Notes under the pieces: model-generated | Seen by the model: only the letters and a program-made list of their open reading frames with translations | Database searches by the model: none | Told to the model about the DNA's origin: nothing | Translations under genes and position numbers: made by a program | Shown here: positions 1 through 8,415 of the stretch, one piece after another | Layout of the letters: every line of letters begins with the position of its first letter | Numbering within the stretch: the stretch's first letter is position 1 | Source of the DNA: Mobilitalea sp. | GTDB lineage: Bacteria; Bacillota_A; Clostridia; Lachnospirales; Lachnospiraceae | DNA: 49,167 bases | Direction: 5' to 3' | NCBI GenBank assembly: GCA_029974875.1 | Contig: JARKQP010000784.1 | Span: 1-49,167, forward strand

Positions 1-131
1 ATACGGCCACCACACTTGGAAGTGTTGAGTATATTATTTTGGAGCAGGATGCCACAAAGCTGGATCAATTAGAGAGCATTAAACGCAGTATGGAAGGTTT
101 CCGTAAATTTAGCGGTATTTCGTGGGAGTAA
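1..131 (+). CDS. C-terminal end of a sugar phosphate isomerase/epimerase-like protein (partial)
   Basis: Only the last 42 or so codons are present; the start lies outside the window. Frame 3 is open from base 3 to a TAA at 129-131. The tail reads LGSVEYIILEQDAT followed by a short helix. That resembles the end of xylose isomerase-like TIM-barrel sugar phosphate isomerases/epimerases (IolE/hexulose-phosphate isomerase type), where an EQD motif precedes the last helix. The stop codon shares one base with the ATG of the next gene, so the two are probably translationally coupled. The family call rests on a short stretch and is tentative. Confidence 0.5.
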   Translation, partial: TATTLGSVEYIILEQDATKLDQLESIKRSMEGFRKFSGISWE

Positions 132-1330
132 TGAAAAAGTCAGGGACTCTCTTGGGAAAACAGTATATTTTACTATGTATCGTTAGTTTTTTCAGTTGGT
201 TGAGCTATGATATGGTTACTCCTGTCTTAACCGGTTATATGGAGACACTTGGAGCCAGTGTGTCGGTATGCGGGGTGGTTGCCGGGCTATTTGCATTTAC
301 ATCCCTATTTTCCAGGCCGGTCAGCGGGATTATGTCCGATACCATGAATAGAAAAAGACTGCTGGCGGTATTTACTTTTCTGATGGCAATATCCCTATGC
401 CTGTATTCCTTGATTCCCAGCATACCATTGATTTTACTGTTTCGGGGAATCCATGGAATTTCCTTTGGGATATCAAGCACCGCCAGCCTTGTATTGGTAA
501 GTGATTGTGTGCCGGAGGAAAGAATCGGGGAAGCGGTCAGCTATTATGGGGTCATCTCTGTGGCGGCTTTAGCAATCGGCCCTTCCCTGGGGATATGGAT
601 GAGCAGTGCTTATGGATATCGGATTTGTATGATTATTAGTACGGCTATGCTGATGGTAGCGGCGGTTACTGCGATGGTGCTGCCTTATGAGTATCAGAGA
701 AATGAGATTAAAAAAGAGGTAAAGAAAATACTATTGCCAAATCAAATGGTTGAAACAAAGCTAATTGGCTTAAGTGGAGTAAATGCATCCTTTACCATGC
801 TCAATGGGGTGATAAGCACTTATATTGTTGTATTCGCAACGGAAAGAGGAATTCAGGGAGTTGGCTGGTATTTCGCAATCAATGCCATTGTATTAATCCT
901 TTCAAGGATATTAATGGCAAGGAAGATGAACCGGTGGTCATTAAAGAAGAATTTGTATCCGGCATTTGCTTGTGGGGTGCTGACGTTACTTCTGATCGCA
1001 GGCTCTAGTAATTTGTTTTTATTAATTATTGCTGCTATTGTCAAAGCCTTTGCCCAGGGAATGTCCCAGCCGGCCTTGCAGACAGAAGCTTTAAGGATCG
1101 TTGAACCGGACAAACGCGGCATTGCCTGCAGCACCATGTATATTGGAGGTGATCTGGGGCAGGCGGTAGGGCCTATGCTTGGAGGGATCGTTGCACAAAG
1201 CCTTGGGTATGGCTCTATGTATCTGTTCAGTATCATTCCGCTGGTGGCTGCGTTTATTTATTTTACTTTATGGAACCTCCGTTTCCGTGAAGCCAATATG
1301 AAAGACAATCCGGTTAAAAATATTCCATAA
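131..1330 (+). CDS. MFS transporter, drug/metabolite exporter type
   Basis: A protein of about 399 residues with roughly twelve hydrophobic segments, the usual size for the major facilitator superfamily. Residues 60-70 carry the loop 2-3 signature (SRPVSGIMSDTMNRKR), which resembles the conserved G-x-x-x-D-R-x-x-R-R motif of this family. The best start is ATG 131, which overlaps the upstream TAA (TAATG); a GTG at 122 would lie inside the upstream gene. It therefore belongs to the same transcript as the preceding sugar isomerase-like gene and probably moves a related small molecule or sugar derivative. The substrate cannot be read from the sequence. A stem-loop terminator follows. Confidence 0.85.
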   Translation: MKKSGTLLGKQYILLCIVSFFSWLSYDMVTPVLTGYMETLGASVSVCGVVAGLFAFTSLFSRPVSGIMSDTMNRKRLLAVFTFLMAISLCLYSLIPSIPLILLFRGIHGISFGISSTASLVLVSDCVPEERIGEAVSYYGVISVAALAIGPSLGIWMSSAYGYRICMIISTAMLMVAAVTAMVLPYEYQRNEIKKEVKKILLPNQMVETKLIGLSGVNASFTMLNGVISTYIVVFATERGIQGVGWYFAINAIVLILSRILMARKMNRWSLKKNLYPAFACGVLTLLLIAGSSNLFLLIIAAIVKAFAQGMSQPALQTEALRIVEPDKRGIACSTMYIGGDLGQAVGPMLGGIVAQSLGYGSMYLFSIIPLVAAFIYFTLWNLRFREANMKDNPVKNIP

Positions 1331-1363
1331 GTAAGAAATGGAGAAAACTAAAAGTATAGCTAT

Positions 1364-1397
1364 GGACTTGTGCCTATGGTGATGTCGGCACAGGTCC
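1364..1397. terminator. Rho-independent terminator between convergent genes
   Basis: GGACTTGTGCC (1364-1374) pairs with GGCACAGGTCC (1387-1397), with one G-T wobble and a 12-base loop, and is followed by a short T-rich stretch. It sits between the MFS gene and the convergent LysR gene and could serve both. Confidence 0.75.
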
Positions 1398-1416
1398 TAT
1401 TTCTTTGCGGCAGCTC

Positions 1417-2367
1417 TTAGCTGTCAGCTACGGTGGGAGAGGATAGCTTAAGGAATTCTTCCATGGCTCGCGTAATGTATCTGGTATGCTTGTGATAAAA
1501 ATAAATATTCCGTTCTGTAATAGCTTCATCCAGCTTATAGTAGGTAATCCGGTAGTCAATAGGTACTTGCTTGATTAGGGTATCGGACACAAAGGTAATA
1601 CCCATTCCGTAACATGCCACATGGTATGCTGTAACCTGTTGGTCTAATTCTAACATGATTCTCGGTGTGAGATTGGCAGTTTTAAATAAGTTCTCAGAAC
1701 GCTCCCGGGTATCATTGCCGGGACGGAGGAGGACAAAGGGATCATCCCGGAATTCATGCAATGAAACAGTGGGCGTGGCAGGCTCCAGGTGCTTATTGCT
1801 GCTGATATCCTTTGCAGAGAGCTGCTTTTCCTTTAGGAGATTATTTGAAGCAAAATTAGCAGGAACGGCTAATATTATGTGCTCCCTGCAAAAAGGATGA
1901 CGGTCAAAAATAGTATCCGGAAATTGATAATTATCAATAATAAAATCAAGGTTTCCGGCTAAGAGCTCCTTCTCTAAGGATTTTGTATTTGCTTCGACCA
2001 TATTCACCTGGATCTGAGGAAACCGTTTCATAAACCGGGTCAGCAGGGGAGGTAGGATATAGGACGAAAACAGGTTGCTGCCACCGATGGTAAGAGTGCC
2101 AGTACGGAGCTCAGCTAAGTTATTTAGATGATATTCAAATTCATTTTCCATATCCATAATATGTTCAATATACTGTATATATTTAAGCCCGCACTCCGTA
2201 AGCTGAATGGGACTGGTACTGCGGTCAAAGATAGGGGCTCCAAGCCGGTGCTCTATTTTTTTTATGGTTGCACTTAAGGAGGGCTGGGAAATGTATAGAT
2301 TTGCGGCAGCCTTTGAAAAGCTTTTTGTCTTGTATACTTCGTAAACGTATTCCTTTCCTTGGAACAT
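1417..2367 (-). CDS. LysR family transcriptional regulator
   Basis: A 316-residue protein with the standard LysR plan. An N-terminal winged helix-turn-helix (about residues 1-60, including SFSKAAANLYISQPSLSATI) is followed by a two-lobed periplasmic-binding-protein-like effector domain (about 90-305). The ATG at 2367 has an AGGAGG six bases upstream, so the start is secure. It is divergent from aspartate ammonia-lyase with about 230 bp between them. An inverted repeat overlapping the lyase promoter is a plausible binding site, so it most likely controls the lyase, possibly in response to an amino or dicarboxylic acid. That role is inferred from position. Confidence 0.92.
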   Translation of the reverse strand: MFQGKEYVYEVYKTKSFSKAAANLYISQPSLSATIKKIEHRLGAPIFDRSTSPIQLTECGLKYIQYIEHIMDMENEFEYHLNNLAELRTGTLTIGGSNLFSSYILPPLLTRFMKRFPQIQVNMVEANTKSLEKELLAGNLDFIIDNYQFPDTIFDRHPFCREHIILAVPANFASNNLLKEKQLSAKDISSNKHLEPATPTVSLHEFRDDPFVLLRPGNDTRERSENLFKTANLTPRIMLELDQQVTAYHVACYGMGITFVSDTLIKQVPIDYRITYYKLDEAITERNIYFYHKHTRYITRAMEEFLKLSSPTVADS

Positions 2368-2422
2368 AAGATACCTCCTGATATAAATAAAAATTTATAA
2401 TTATTATAGACATATATATATT

Positions 2423-2451
2423 TGATTCTATGATAGATGGTATCTATAATA
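2423..2451 (+). promoter_or_regulatory. Promoter of aspA with overlapping LysR-type operator
   Basis: TTGATT (2423-2428), a 17-base spacer and TATAAT (2446-2451) form a good vegetative promoter facing aspA. The spacer and -10 contain the palindrome ATAGAT-GGT-ATCTAT (2434-2448), which fits the T-N11-A rule for LysR-family sites. Overlap with the -10 suggests repression or effector-dependent control by the divergent LysR protein. Confidence 0.65.
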
Positions 2452-2595
2452 AAAGCAAGATAAAAATACGAGTGATCTTGGAAGTTCCTTGCAGGAAGCT
2501 GTGTGAGATGGATATTTGCCAGATATGCAAAAAAATCAACAATAATGGGCGTGTCGGGGAGGCTCTGGAGTAGCTCAAATAAATAAAAGGAGAAG

Positions 2596-4029
2596 ATGGG
2601 TAGGATGGTTAAGGAGAAAGAAGATAAAGTTAGAATGGAGCATGACTCCATAGGGATGAAAGAAATTCCCCTGGATGTATATTATGGGGTGCAGACCTTG
2701 CGTGCTGCTGAAAATTTCTATATTACCGGAATGAATATGCACCCGGAGCTGATTAAAAGTGTTGCGCAGATTAAAAAAGCTGCAGCAATCACAAACTTTG
2801 AGGTAGGGCATCTGGATAAAAAAAGAGCCGATGCAATTGTGAAGGCCTGCGATGAAATTATAGCAGGCAAAATGCATGACCAGTTTATTGTTGACCCGAT
2901 CCAGGGTGGAGCCGGAACCTCATTAAACATGAATGCAAATGAAGTAATTGCCAACCGTGCAATTGAGCTATTGGGAGGAGAAAAGGGGAATTATTCCATC
3001 GTAAATCCTAACGACCATGTGAACTATGGGCAGTCAACGAATGATGTTTTCCCGTCTTGCGGAAGAATGACGGCCTTAAAGCTATTGAACAGGGCGGGGA
3101 GGCAGCTGGAGCGTTTATATCAGGCACTAGTTGAAAAGTCTGAAGAATTTGACGGTGTCATTAAGATGGGGAGAACACAGCTGCAGGATGCAGTTCCCAT
3201 ACGCCTGGGACAGGAATTTAAAGCTTATAGTGCGGCAGTCCGCAGGGACATTACACGGTTTGAGAATGCAAAGCTGGAGATGGGCTGCTTAAATCTTGGG
3301 GGAACAGCAATTGGAACAGGTTTAAATGCAGACCTCCATTATTGTAAGAATGTAGTAAAAAACATTGCCTTAATATCAGGATTACCATTAATACAGGCAT
3401 ATGATCTGATTGATGCAACGCAGAACCTGGATGGATATACCTTTGTTTCAGGAGTGGTGAAGGCATGCGCAGTGAATCTCTCTAAAATGTCCAATGATTT
3501 AAGGCTGATGTCCTCAGGACCCAGAACCGGATTAGGGGAAATCAATCTTCCGGAAAAGCAAAATGGTTCCTCCATCATGCCCGGAAAGGTTAATCCGGTA
3601 ATACCGGAGGTGGTGAATCAAGTAGCATTTAACATCATTGGTAACGATATGACCATCGCCATGGCAACCGAGGCCGGGCAGCTGGAGCTGAACGCTTTTG
3701 AGCCGATTATTTTCTATAATCTGTTCCAATCCATTGAAACCCTGTCCTATGCGGTGAGCACTTTGGTGGATAATTGTATTACAGGAATTACGGCAAATGT
3801 AGAGCGCTGCAGGGCTATGGTTGAGAACAGCGTGGGTATTATAACGGCAATTTGTCCCCATGTAGGCTATGACAAAGCAGCAATCCTGGCAAAGGAAGCA
3901 ATTAAAACCGGAGCATCTGTCAAAGATCTTATCTTAAGGGAGGGGCTGCTGTCCAAAGAGAACCTTGATGTTATATTGGATCCTTATTCCATGACAGAAC
4001 CCGGGATCTCGGGCAAGGAATTACTATAG
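2596..4029 (+). CDS. aspA: Aspartate ammonia-lyase
   Basis: A 477-residue member of the aspartase/class II fumarase superfamily, which deaminates L-aspartate to fumarate and ammonia. The superfamily signature GSSIMPGKVNPV is present (catalytic-loop serines near residues 325-326), as are the substrate-binding GQSTNDVFPS and the TQLQDAVPI block. The N-terminal block EIPLDVYYGVQTLRAAENF matches aspartases better than fumarases. The start is ambiguous: AAGGAG (2587-2592) is only 3 bases from ATG 2596 and 12 bases from ATG 2605. Both are compatible with the family, which begins shortly before this block. It is transcribed away from a LysR gene. Fumarate produced here could feed anaerobic respiration or succinate formation. 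Confidence 0.92.
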   Translation: MGRMVKEKEDKVRMEHDSIGMKEIPLDVYYGVQTLRAAENFYITGMNMHPELIKSVAQIKKAAAITNFEVGHLDKKRADAIVKACDEIIAGKMHDQFIVDPIQGGAGTSLNMNANEVIANRAIELLGGEKGNYSIVNPNDHVNYGQSTNDVFPSCGRMTALKLLNRAGRQLERLYQALVEKSEEFDGVIKMGRTQLQDAVPIRLGQEFKAYSAAVRRDITRFENAKLEMGCLNLGGTAIGTGLNADLHYCKNVVKNIALISGLPLIQAYDLIDATQNLDGYTFVSGVVKACAVNLSKMSNDLRLMSSGPRTGLGEINLPEKQNGSSIMPGKVNPVIPEVVNQVAFNIIGNDMTIAMATEAGQLELNAFEPIIFYNLFQSIETLSYAVSTLVDNCITGITANVERCRAMVENSVGIITAICPHVGYDKAAILAKEAIKTGASVKDLILREGLLSKENLDVILDPYSMTEPGISGKELL

Positions 4030-4123
4030 CAAAATGGAGGGGAAAGCGGTTTGGCTTAAGAAATCCCTAGATGTGGATGCAATACTGAGTTGCAGCCAAT
4101 AGTATATAGAAAGATAACAGGAA

Positions 4124-4172
4124 AGGGCGCAGAGGAATGAGAGAATATCTCAGGATCCTGCCCCCTTTTTAT
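4124..4172 (+). terminator. Possible terminator of aspA
   Basis: An imperfect stem runs from AGGGCGCAG to CCTGCCCCC and carries an inner GAGA/TCTC pairing. It is followed by TTTTT at about 4165-4170. Bulges make the structure uncertain, but position and the T-run fit an intrinsic terminator. The remaining roughly 285 bases between aspA and the next gene show nothing else clear. Confidence 0.45.
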
Positions 4173-4315
4173 ATGTAAAGATATGCGTATGATATCTAAA
4201 GAAGCGCCATAGAGCAAAAAAGGTGAGAATGGGATAATACATATATCAACAATGAAAGTCAACGGTAAACTGTAATTATGATAAATACAATTGTCGTAAA
4301 TGTGAGGTGAGCGGA

Positions 4316-5374
4316 ATGAAAAAATTAAAAATAGGCATTATTGGATATGGTTTCATGGGACAGTGGCATAATAACCATGCGGGCACCATGGACGAAGTGG
4401 AGGTTGTGGCTGTATGCGATCCGGATTTAAAACAGCTGGAGAAGGTTCCGGAAGGGATCAAGCGCTATGGGGATTATAAAGAGCTGCTGTTAGATGGAGA
4501 GGTGGAGTGGGTTATGATTTCCGTACCGAACCACCTGCACCGGCAGATTTCAATTGATGCGGCATATGCGAGGAAGAATATTATTGTAGAAAAGCCTTGT
4601 GCCCTCAATGTATCTGAATTTGACCAAATGTATGAAGCAGCCCGGCAGAACGGAGTTTTCTTTACGGTTGATCAAAACCGGCGGTGGGACCGTGACTATT
4701 CCATAGTTAAAAAAGCAATGGATGAAAATAGATTGGGAAAAATATATATGGTCAAATCAAGCCTTTACGGTGTGTTTGGAAAAATGCACGACTGGCACAG
4801 GTTCCAACAATACGGGGGAGGTATGCTGTATGACTGGGGGGTACATCTGATTGACCAGATGCTAGATTTAATCCCGGGCAGGATAACACAAATCTGTGCG
4901 GATATGAAATCTGCGGTCAATGAAGAGGTGGATGACTATTTTAGAATTCTGCTTTACTTTGAAAATGGTCTGGCGGCTGAGATAGAGCTTGGAACCTTCC
5001 TGTTGAAGAATCAGCCACGTTGGTACGTGTCCGGTGATACAGGAACCATGGTTGTGGAAAATATAAAGGCAGATGCGGGAGCTATCTACCGGGCGGGTGA
5101 GATGAGAAAAGCTTTGCCGGAAACAGTAAAGAATTTAGATGCGGGACCTACAAGAACCTTTTCAACAAAAGCGGAAGAGGTGGTATATACGGAGGAGCTG
5201 CCGGAGATACAAAGGCAGCACAACGACTGGAATGATTTCTTCCGGAATATCATCGGAGCCATAAATGAAACAGAGGAATTAACCGTAAAGCCGGAGCAGG
5301 TAAGAAGGGTGTTGCAAGTAATGGAAGCTGCAAGAAAATCAGCTGAGTTAAGAAAATCAGTTGATTTTGAATAA
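4316..5374 (+). CDS. Gfo/Idh/MocA family oxidoreductase
   Basis: A 352-residue NAD(P)-dependent sugar or cyclitol dehydrogenase of the Gfo/Idh/MocA family. The N-terminal Rossmann motif GIIGYGFMG (about residues 6-14) binds the nucleotide. The family's EKP motif (VEKPCALN, near residue 95) is intact, and the C-terminal half is the usual mixed alpha/beta substrate domain. ATG 4316 is chosen over GTG 4307 because GAGGTG lies about 7 bases upstream of the ATG. It is followed after 22 bases by a second member of the same family, so the two are co-transcribed and probably act on consecutive or alternative substrates. The substrate is not evident. Confidence 0.9.
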   Translation: MKKLKIGIIGYGFMGQWHNNHAGTMDEVEVVAVCDPDLKQLEKVPEGIKRYGDYKELLLDGEVEWVMISVPNHLHRQISIDAAYARKNIIVEKPCALNVSEFDQMYEAARQNGVFFTVDQNRRWDRDYSIVKKAMDENRLGKIYMVKSSLYGVFGKMHDWHRFQQYGGGMLYDWGVHLIDQMLDLIPGRITQICADMKSAVNEEVDDYFRILLYFENGLAAEIELGTFLLKNQPRWYVSGDTGTMVVENIKADAGAIYRAGEMRKALPETVKNLDAGPTRTFSTKAEEVVYTEELPEIQRQHNDWNDFFRNIIGAINETEELTVKPEQVRRVLQVMEAARKSAELRKSVDFE

Positions 5375-5396
5375 TAAAATAATGGAGGAAAGGCTA

Positions 5397-6515
5397 ATGA
5401 AAAACGGAAAAATACAAATTGGTTTTATTGGGTGCGGAGGAATTGCTTTTAACAAGCATTTTCCGTCCTTAAAGGATTTACCCGAATTATGCGAGCTGGT
5501 GGCTTTCTGCGATATCGTGGAGGAACGGGCAATTCAAGCGGCTAAGGAATTCGGTACGGAAGAAGCAAAGGTATACACGGATTATAATGAAATGCTGAAG
5601 GATGAAGCGATTGATTTGGTTCATGTATTAACCCCAAATGTGGTGCACTGTCCTGCCACCGTAGCAGCATTTGAGGCAGGGAAGCATGTATTATGTGAAA
5701 AACCCATGGCGCATAGCACAGAGGCGGCTAAAATGATGATGGATGCGTGGAAAAAATCCGGCAGGCAGTTTACCATCGGTTATCAAAACCGTTTCCGTCA
5801 GGAGGTCCAGGCATTACATAAGGCATGCGAGGAGGGTGAGCTTGGCGATATCTACTTTGCAAAAGCACATGCCATCCGAAGACGCGCTGTTCCGACCTGG
5901 GGAGTGTTCCCGGATAAATCCTTACAGGGCGGAGGTCCGTTGATTGATATTGGGACACATGCACTTGATATGACGCTTTGGACGATGAATAACTATAAGC
6001 CGAAGTCTGTTGTAGGCTCCGTATTCTATAAGCTGGGACATCTTGCGGAGGCGGCAGAGAGCAATATTTTTGGACCCTGGGATCCGGCAGCCTACGAAGT
6101 GGAGGATTCTGCTTTTGGTTTTATTAAGATGGAAAATGGGGCCACCATATATCTGGAAAGCTCCTGGGCATTAAATATGTTGGGCGCAAAGGAAGCAGCT
6201 ACGACCTTGTGCGGAACAAAAGCAGGAGCAGAAATCCGTTCCGGCATGAGCGTGAGGGATAAAGAAGATAAGCTGGTCTATAATAGGGGACATCATGGCA
6301 AATTGACAGAAGAGCATTTCTCACCGGGTGGCGCGGTTGCTTATTTCAGCGGCAAGGCAATGACGGAGGGAGTGCTGGAAGCGAAGCAGTGGCTGGAAGC
6401 TATCGTAAATAATACGGAGCCTCTTGTAAAACCGGAGCAGGCATTTGTTGTTACCCAAATTCTGGAGGCAATTTATCAATCAGCTGAGACAGGGAAGGAA
6501 GTCTTTTTCGATTAG
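5397..6515 (+). CDS. Gfo/Idh/MocA family oxidoreductase
   Basis: A 372-residue paralogue-type partner of the preceding gene. Its Rossmann motif is GFIGCGGIA (about residues 8-16), the EKP motif is in LCEKPMAHS (about 95), and the catalytic-region block GGGPLIDIGTHALD is typical of the family, with the expected Asp and His. ATG 5397 is preceded by GGAGGAAAGG, which fixes the start; an upstream in-frame start at 5361 would overlap the previous gene without a ribosome site. Probably a dehydrogenase for a sugar, sugar acid or inositol-like compound. Directly after the stop comes a 15-bp tandem repeat rather than a terminator. Confidence 0.9.
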   Translation: MKNGKIQIGFIGCGGIAFNKHFPSLKDLPELCELVAFCDIVEERAIQAAKEFGTEEAKVYTDYNEMLKDEAIDLVHVLTPNVVHCPATVAAFEAGKHVLCEKPMAHSTEAAKMMMDAWKKSGRQFTIGYQNRFRQEVQALHKACEEGELGDIYFAKAHAIRRRAVPTWGVFPDKSLQGGGPLIDIGTHALDMTLWTMNNYKPKSVVGSVFYKLGHLAEAAESNIFGPWDPAAYEVEDSAFGFIKMENGATIYLESSWALNMLGAKEAATTLCGTKAGAEIRSGMSVRDKEDKLVYNRGHHGKLTEEHFSPGGAVAYFSGKAMTEGVLEAKQWLEAIVNNTEPLVKPEQAFVVTQILEAIYQSAETGKEVFFD

Positions 6516-6524
6516 GAGATAGAC

Positions 6525-6609
6525 CGGCAGAATAAATATCGGCAGAATAAGTATCGGCAGAATAAGTATTGGAAGAATAAGTATTGACAGAATAAGTATT
6601 GATAGAATA
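6525..6609. repeat. 15-bp tandem repeat array, about 5.7 copies
   Basis: Units of CGGCAGAATAAGTAT start at 6525, 6540, 6555, 6570 and 6585, with a partial unit at 6600. The first units are nearly identical and the later ones drift (TGGAAG, TGACAG, TGATAG). The array begins ten bases after the stop of the second dehydrogenase and is not obviously coding. Confidence 0.9.
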
Positions 6610-6705
6610 TTTGATTGTGGATAGGGGCTTCTCTTCTATCATTTCCGGTAATTATGTTGTATAATAAAGTCTGATAACTTACCAGGAAAGTGAGAGGTGT
6701 AAAAA

Positions 6706-7329
6706 ATGAAGGTCTTACTAATTAACGGAAGCCCCCGGGCAAAGGGATGTACTTATACGGCATTGTGCGAAATAGCTGGAGAATTAGAAAAAGAGAATAT
6801 TGGGACGGAGATATTCCAGCTGGGTAAGGATCCGATCCGGGGCTGCACCGGCTGTGGAGGATGTAGTACCACCAATAGGTGCATATTTAATGATGATATT
6901 GTTAATGTCGGAATTGAAAGAGTGAAAGAATTCGATGGTATTATTGTAGGTTCCCCGGTTCATTATGCAGCAGCTTCCGGGGCAGTGACCTCCTTTTTAG
7001 ACAGACTTTTTTACGCAAGCGGCAGAGCTCTTGCATATAAACCGGGCGCTGCCATCGTTAGCTGCCGCCGTGGTGGCTCCACTGCTGCCTTTGAGCAGTT
7101 AAATAAATACTTTACAATCTCCAACATGCCTGTAGTATCTTCCCAGTATTGGAACATGGTCCATGGCAATACGCCGGAGGAGGTAAGGCAGGATCTGGAG
7201 GGGATGCAGGTTATGAGAGTGCTGGGCAGAAATATGGCCTGGCTGCTAAAATCCATCCAAGCGGGAAAGGAAGCCGGGATCGGCCTCCCACAAAAGGAAG
7301 AGAGGGTAGCCACCAATTTTATAAGATAA
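6706..7329 (+). CDS. Flavodoxin-fold NAD(P)H-dependent reductase with cysteine cluster
   Basis: A 207-residue protein of the NADPH-dependent FMN reductase/iron-sulfur flavoprotein group. The start MKVLLINGSPRAKGCT is the flavin-phosphate-binding loop of this fold. A cysteine cluster C47-x2-C50-x2-C53-x5-C59 follows, the compact pattern seen in archaeal and clostridial iron-sulfur flavoproteins, where it binds a 4Fe-4S cluster. GSPVHYAAASGAVTSFLDRL (about 85-105) forms the second flavin-contact region. It is a cytoplasmic redox protein and the partner is unknown. A TATAAT box at about 6659-6664 may be its -10 element. A terminator shared with the convergent gene follows directly. Confidence 0.85.
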   Translation: MKVLLINGSPRAKGCTYTALCEIAGELEKENIGTEIFQLGKDPIRGCTGCGGCSTTNRCIFNDDIVNVGIERVKEFDGIIVGSPVHYAAASGAVTSFLDRLFYASGRALAYKPGAAIVSCRRGGSTAAFEQLNKYFTISNMPVVSSQYWNMVHGNTPEEVRQDLEGMQVMRVLGRNMAWLLKSIQAGKEAGIGLPQKEERVATNFIR

Positions 7330-7334
7330 GAAAA

Positions 7335-7362
7335 CAACCTCCTCAGGTTTTTGGGGAGGTTG
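7335..7362. terminator. Terminator between convergent genes
   Basis: CAACCTCC (7335-7342) pairs with GGAGGTTG (7355-7362) around a T-rich loop. It lies 6 bases after the reductase stop and overlaps the stop codon of the convergent GGDEF-like gene. Confidence 0.7.
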
Positions 7363-7990
7363 CTGCTATTTTGTTGGATTCTATTTCGTTGTAGTCTGCC
7401 AATATATGATGGTTCTGATCCTTGATCGTATTTTTTGCGTAAAATGCCTGGCGGTATAGGGCTGTGATGTCCGTGTCCGGCTGGTTGGAGAGACAGGTTC
7501 CAAAGGTTAATTTAACCTTTAAATCAGGATCGAATTGGCTGGCCTCCTCCATAAGGCTGATGGCAAGGAGTGCGATATCGACAGATTTATAATTCTCAAC
7601 CAGAATGGCAAAGGTATTATGGTTCATCTGGCAGAACAGGTCTGGCTTTGCAATGTATTTCTTTAATACGGTATCCACATAGGTGATCAGATAGCGGAAG
7701 GCATATAAACTGCAGGCTTCACTGGTTTCTCCAAGCATTGTGACATCAAAGATAATCATGGTATAAGTATGCTGTCTGTTGCCGTTATATAACAGCTTTT
7801 GGGCAGAAACGGTAAAGTGATGCATGCCGGGGGCATGAGTTTTCGGAACAGGTAGCAAGGTTTTAACCGGAGGATGGTTGTATGAGGTAAGATTAGACCA
7901 TGGTTCAAGGATAGGAGAAATAGTCTCATTAGAAGTTAAATCATTTGTAATATTGAATGTTAGCTGCGTTTCGGTATCCAAATGTTTCAT
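7343..7990 (-). CDS. Degenerate GGDEF-domain protein
   Basis: A 215-residue protein whose C-terminal two thirds (about 72-200) follow the GGDEF fold: YTMIIFDV, a helix in the usual place, then DLFCQMNHNTFAILVEN, then the AFYAKNTIKDQN tail that corresponds to the ALYxAKxxGxN ending. The GGDEF motif itself is replaced by NHNTF (about residues 123-127), and the substrate Asp/Asn positions are changed. It therefore should not make cyclic di-GMP. It may be a binding or regulatory relic. No EAL or HD-GYP domain and no membrane segment are seen. The N-terminal 60 residues are not recognised. It is convergent with the reductase gene. Confidence 0.6.
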   Translation of the reverse strand: MKHLDTETQLTFNITNDLTSNETISPILEPWSNLTSYNHPPVKTLLPVPKTHAPGMHHFTVSAQKLLYNGNRQHTYTMIIFDVTMLGETSEACSLYAFRYLITYVDTVLKKYIAKPDLFCQMNHNTFAILVENYKSVDIALLAISLMEEASQFDPDLKVKLTFGTCLSNQPDTDITALYRQAFYAKNTIKDQNHHILADYNEIESNKIAATSPKT

Positions 7991-8238
7991 TTCTTTATAA
8001 GCCCCACTTTCTTATATTTTGTGAAATATTCTGGCGTTCTGTCAGTAATAGTTACATTATTACCTTTCAATTACTTTACCAGAACGATTAAAAATACATA
8101 ATTAATAACAGTTTACTGAACCGGACATCATATTTTGTTGATATATAGGATTTTAATGGATATTTTGGGAAATGTATAGAGGAGATTGTGAAAATAGGGC
8201 TAATTACCTTGCTCTTTTGTCAGGTAAGGTGTGTATTC

Positions 8239-8266
8239 TTGATAAAATAAAATTAAATGTTAAAAT
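8239..8266 (+). promoter_or_regulatory. Promoter of sbcD-sbcC
   Basis: TTGATA (8239-8244), a 16-base spacer and TAAAAT (8261-8266). Transcription would begin near 8273, the first base of the leader's first stem-loop. From 7990 to 8239, upstream, I see nothing but AT-rich sequence. Confidence 0.6.
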
Positions 8267-8271
8267 ATTAG

Positions 8272-8398
8272 TTGTGGGAAGTTACTTTTTAACTTTACAT
8301 AAGGCGCAGCTTTTTTGCGTTATGTATCATGATTATTGAATCACGGGTTTTGATTCGGTAATATAAATATATAGGTTATGAGAAGTTACCTCATAAGA
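8272..8398 (+). ncRNA. Structured 5' leader of sbcDC with four stem-loops
   Basis: Four hairpins follow one another. H1: 8272-8283 with 8291-8302 (12 pairs, one mismatch). H2: 8297-8302 plus 8305-8308 with 8316-8325. H3: 8332-8343 with 8351-8362 (12 pairs including two G-T). H4: 8376-8382 with 8390-8396. H1 and H2 share bases 8297-8302, so they exclude each other. The Shine-Dalgarno AAGGAGG follows at 8401. The first 60 bases resemble the leader at 39.9 kb. Confidence 0.5.
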
Positions 8399-8415
8399 CA
8401 AAGGAGGCCATTGCT

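Noticed and set aside
2274..2651. A 125-codon minus-strand frame spanning the LysR-aspA gap.
   Set aside because: It overlaps the well-supported LysR start and the aspA promoter and has no ribosome site or recognisable domain.
6525..6609. The 15-bp array as a CRISPR array.
   Set aside because: Units are too short, directly abutting and without spacers; no cas genes are present.
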